The translations under genes were made by a program, and so were the position numbers. A DNA stretch of 64,000 nucleotides, taken from the NCBI GenBank assembly GCA_947095535.1, contig OX352772.1, forward strand, positions 50,797,445 through 50,861,444, written 5' to 3'. A model generated the notes under the pieces. It saw nothing but the letters and a program-made list of their open reading frames with translations, had not been told where the DNA came from and searched no databases. The stretch is from Poecilobothrus nobilitatus. Lineage: Eukaryota; Arthropoda; Insecta; Diptera; Dolichopodidae. Positions 62,194 through 64,000 of the stretch are shown piece after piece (within the stretch, counting starts at the first letter, position 1; every line of letters begins with the position of its first letter).

Positions 62194-62790
62194 AATGAAA
62201 ATTTCAAAGCTAATTATCCAAGTCAGGTTAAATATATTTTTAAAATATATATGTAATAATTCGCTTTTTGCAGAACATTTATAGATATTTATATGCGGGA
62301 TTCTCAAATAGGAGGATCAGAGTATTCGCTTTTTGCAGAATATTTATATATATTTATATTGCGAGATTCTATGAAGAAGGTATTTTATACTGTTGGTTAC
62401 AAAAACAAGATTTTAATAATTTCTTTAGCGGGGATTTGGGGGCGCCTGCCTCCCCTATTTTAGTTGCTTTGTTTTTGAAACTTTAATGTAACAAAAATAA
62501 TTAGGAAAGATTGTAGCGTTGGTTACCTTTTGCAGAGTATTTCCATATGTGTATATATGCCAAAAATTAAATAGGTAAGAATTTCTGGGTTGATTACAAA
62601 ATCAGGGTACAATATTCCATTAAAAACTAAAAAAAATGAATTATAAATTACATAATTATGTAAATAAAAAAAAATTATTTTAAATCCATATACATAGTTT
62701 CAGCATTTTTTGGACATTTTGTTTTTCAACATTTTCTGCATTCAACATTTTCTTTTTTCGACATTTTGATTTTCAACATTTTTAAATCGA
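62194..62790. repeat. Minisatellite/low-complexity element (M5)
   Basis: Core units carry TTCGCTTTTTGCAGAA (62264 and 62329), ATTGCGAGATTCT, GTTGGTTACAAAA and ATTACAAAATCAGGGT. The last is the inverse of the AACCCTGATTTT landmark at 7.2 and 20.9 kb. An arm of simple sequence follows at about 62695-62790, built on TTTTCAACATTTT and GACATTTTG. No matching left arm is visible; the family A element ends directly to the left. Confidence 0.45.
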
Positions 62791-63120
62791 CAGTTTTTTA
62801 CAACAAATGGACCCATCGTCCATTAGACATCGTCGTTTAATACTTTTATGTCTAATTCTTGGTTTCTCAAACGATTTACTTTAATAATAATTAATTTTTA
62901 AGAAACTATGTTAATTTCTTGGTAAGTAAAATTAAAGATTTATTTTAAGAAACTTCTTGTTTAATATAGGGTCTTTAAATATAAATAATACAGCACTATT
63001 ATCAACTAATTTCACTACACGTTCAATAAAGAAGAAAATAATATTATTATTAAACTGAGATCAAACATTGTATTCTTCTTCTTAAAGTATCATAATCGTC
63101 ATCGAACTTTGACTTTCATG
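62791..63120. other. Unannotated AT-rich intron sequence
   Basis: Nothing is recognised. Confidence 0.5.
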
Positions 63121-63590
63121 CTGGTGATCTTAGGTAGGTAGGTAGGGTGGTGACCTTCACGATGCACCGTGAAGGCCTCAATTAGCACTAGATTGCTCCA
63201 TTTTGATACAACTGCACTCACGTGACCTGTGTTTTTAGATTGTTTGCGATTTTATATCCAACCCGAGCAGTTCAGATATGAAATCAGTTCTATGATTTTG
63301 TGTTCAGAGAGCTCGCTGAGGTTGTGACAGAACGGTCTACCGAGTGAAAGAAGTCTGGCTCTAGCTAGAGCCGGACATCTGCAAAGAAAGTGCTCCAGAT
63401 TCTCACTTTCGTTTGCTTCTTTGCAACTCCTGCAGGAGGTGTTGTGAGGGATTCGTAATTTGGCTGCATGCATGCTTACTGGCCAGTGACCTGTGATGAT
63501 TGCCACTAGTCTGGCGATGTCTATGCGAGATTTGGATATCAACTCGTTTGATCTCCTTTTGTTGTATGTGGGTCACAATGTTCAAGATGT
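63121..63590 (-). pseudogene. 3' end of a LOA/R1-like non-LTR retrotransposon
   Basis: The minus-strand frame 63572-63252 gives NKRRSNELISKSRIDIARL, then ITGHWPVSMHAAKLRIP, then a zinc-knuckle-like C-x2-C-x8-H-x4-C (CRSC...EHFLCRCPAL) and LGRPFCHNLSELS, ending CSGWI-stop. This is the RNase H end plus C-terminal Cys/His motif of LINE ORF2 proteins related to LOA/Bilbo or R1. It is followed by about 120 bases of 3' untranslated sequence finishing in CTACCTACCTACCTAAG-type repeats near 63131. A TGA lies at about 63575 in frame, and nothing upstream is retained, so it is a 5'-truncated dead copy. It is markedly less AT-rich than its surroundings. Clade is from memory. Confidence 0.8.
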
Positions 63591-64000
63591 GGCTCAGATT
63601 ACTCCACCCATTTTGGTGATCTTAACTTTGTCCACCGCTGCTTTTAATAATGATTTTGTTAAATTTAATGTTTTGAATAAGTTCTGAGACAATATTCAGA
63701 ATATCTAATGGTATCTGGTCTCTTTTATGTTCTATACAAGAATAAAATGTAGAATACTATATTTTTCTGGATGTTTCATTATACGCGCATAGTACTTTAA
63801 TTTTCTTTGTTTAACTAGTCTAACAATTTCCAATTTTTCTGAAAAGTAATTAGTAATTCTATCAACCCAGCTAATTTTTAATATTTTTCTACATCAATAA
63901 CTCAAAAGATTTGTTAAAAGGAGAAAGGAATTTGTTAAAAGGAATTTCTGTTAGGATTCAAAATTCGACATTTTTGATATAGGATCACTAATATAACATA
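63591..64000. other. Unannotated AT-rich intron sequence
   Basis: Nothing is recognised. The next receptor exon is not reached. Confidence 0.5.

Larger units (their letters stand above)
14753..64000 (+). other. Intron downstream of the M2 exon, extends past the window
   Basis: It starts at a strong donor, GTAAGT. I looked for the expected continuation of M3 (ICVTVVVLN and its codons after an AG acceptor) through to the window end and did not find it. At least 49 kb therefore appears to be intron, filled mostly by the repeats listed below. A short or divergent exon could have been missed. Confidence 0.6.

Overview
The window looks like a repeat-rich, very AT-rich fly (dipteran) nuclear genome. 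It is almost wholly non-coding sequence from one gene. Two exons on the + strand (1716-1884 and 14616-14752) encode membrane segments M1, M2 and the start of M3 of an insect nicotinic acetylcholine receptor alpha subunit, best matched from memory to alpha3. Splice phases fit: the first exon begins with the third base of a split codon, both internal ends are in frame, and the second exon ends two bases into a Ser codon. The intron between them is 12.7 kb. The next intron runs from 14753 to the window end (over 49 kb). I found no further exon in it.

The introns are largely transposon debris. The dominant class is non-autonomous elements built like DINE-1/mini-me or Helentron-associated repeats. 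Three families (A, B, G here) differ in sequence but share one layout: a head hairpin around TACCC...GGGTA, a GTCC tetranucleotide tract, internal tandem modules, and a tail carrying the inverted copy of the head motif and ending near CTCGTTTT (A, B) or CTTGTTTTT (G). Family A copies lie at 2.3, 3.4, 8.6, 22.4, 40.8, 44.2, 46.1, 51.8-54.4 and 55.9-62.2 kb. Family B copies lie at 0-0.9, 9.8, 16.1-17.9, 23.8, 25.8, 31.4, 35.7, 50.5 and 54.4 kb. Family G has one copy at 28.7 kb.

The most striking region is 51.8-62.2 kb. Three array-expanded family A copies carry two modules of about 260 bp plus four or six modules of about 306 bp. Two lie on the + strand, one inserted inside the other and almost the same length (about 3137 and 3136 bp). 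The third is inverted 1.55 kb away, so the locus is a long, highly similar inverted repeat inside the gene.

Other content: four copies of a tRNA-derived SINE, two with clear target-site duplications; a jockey-like LINE reverse-transcriptase relic (10.3-11.1 kb); a LOA/R1-like LINE 3' fragment (63.1-63.6 kb); three copies of an unclassified (AC)n-bearing repeat (33.6, 37.2, 49.7 kb); and several degenerate elements with an approximately 85-bp minisatellite core and low-complexity arms (7.0, 9.3, 20.4, 43.5, 62.2 kb). The remaining stretches are AT-rich sequence in which I recognise nothing. Element names and homologies are from memory and visual comparison; no database search was possible.
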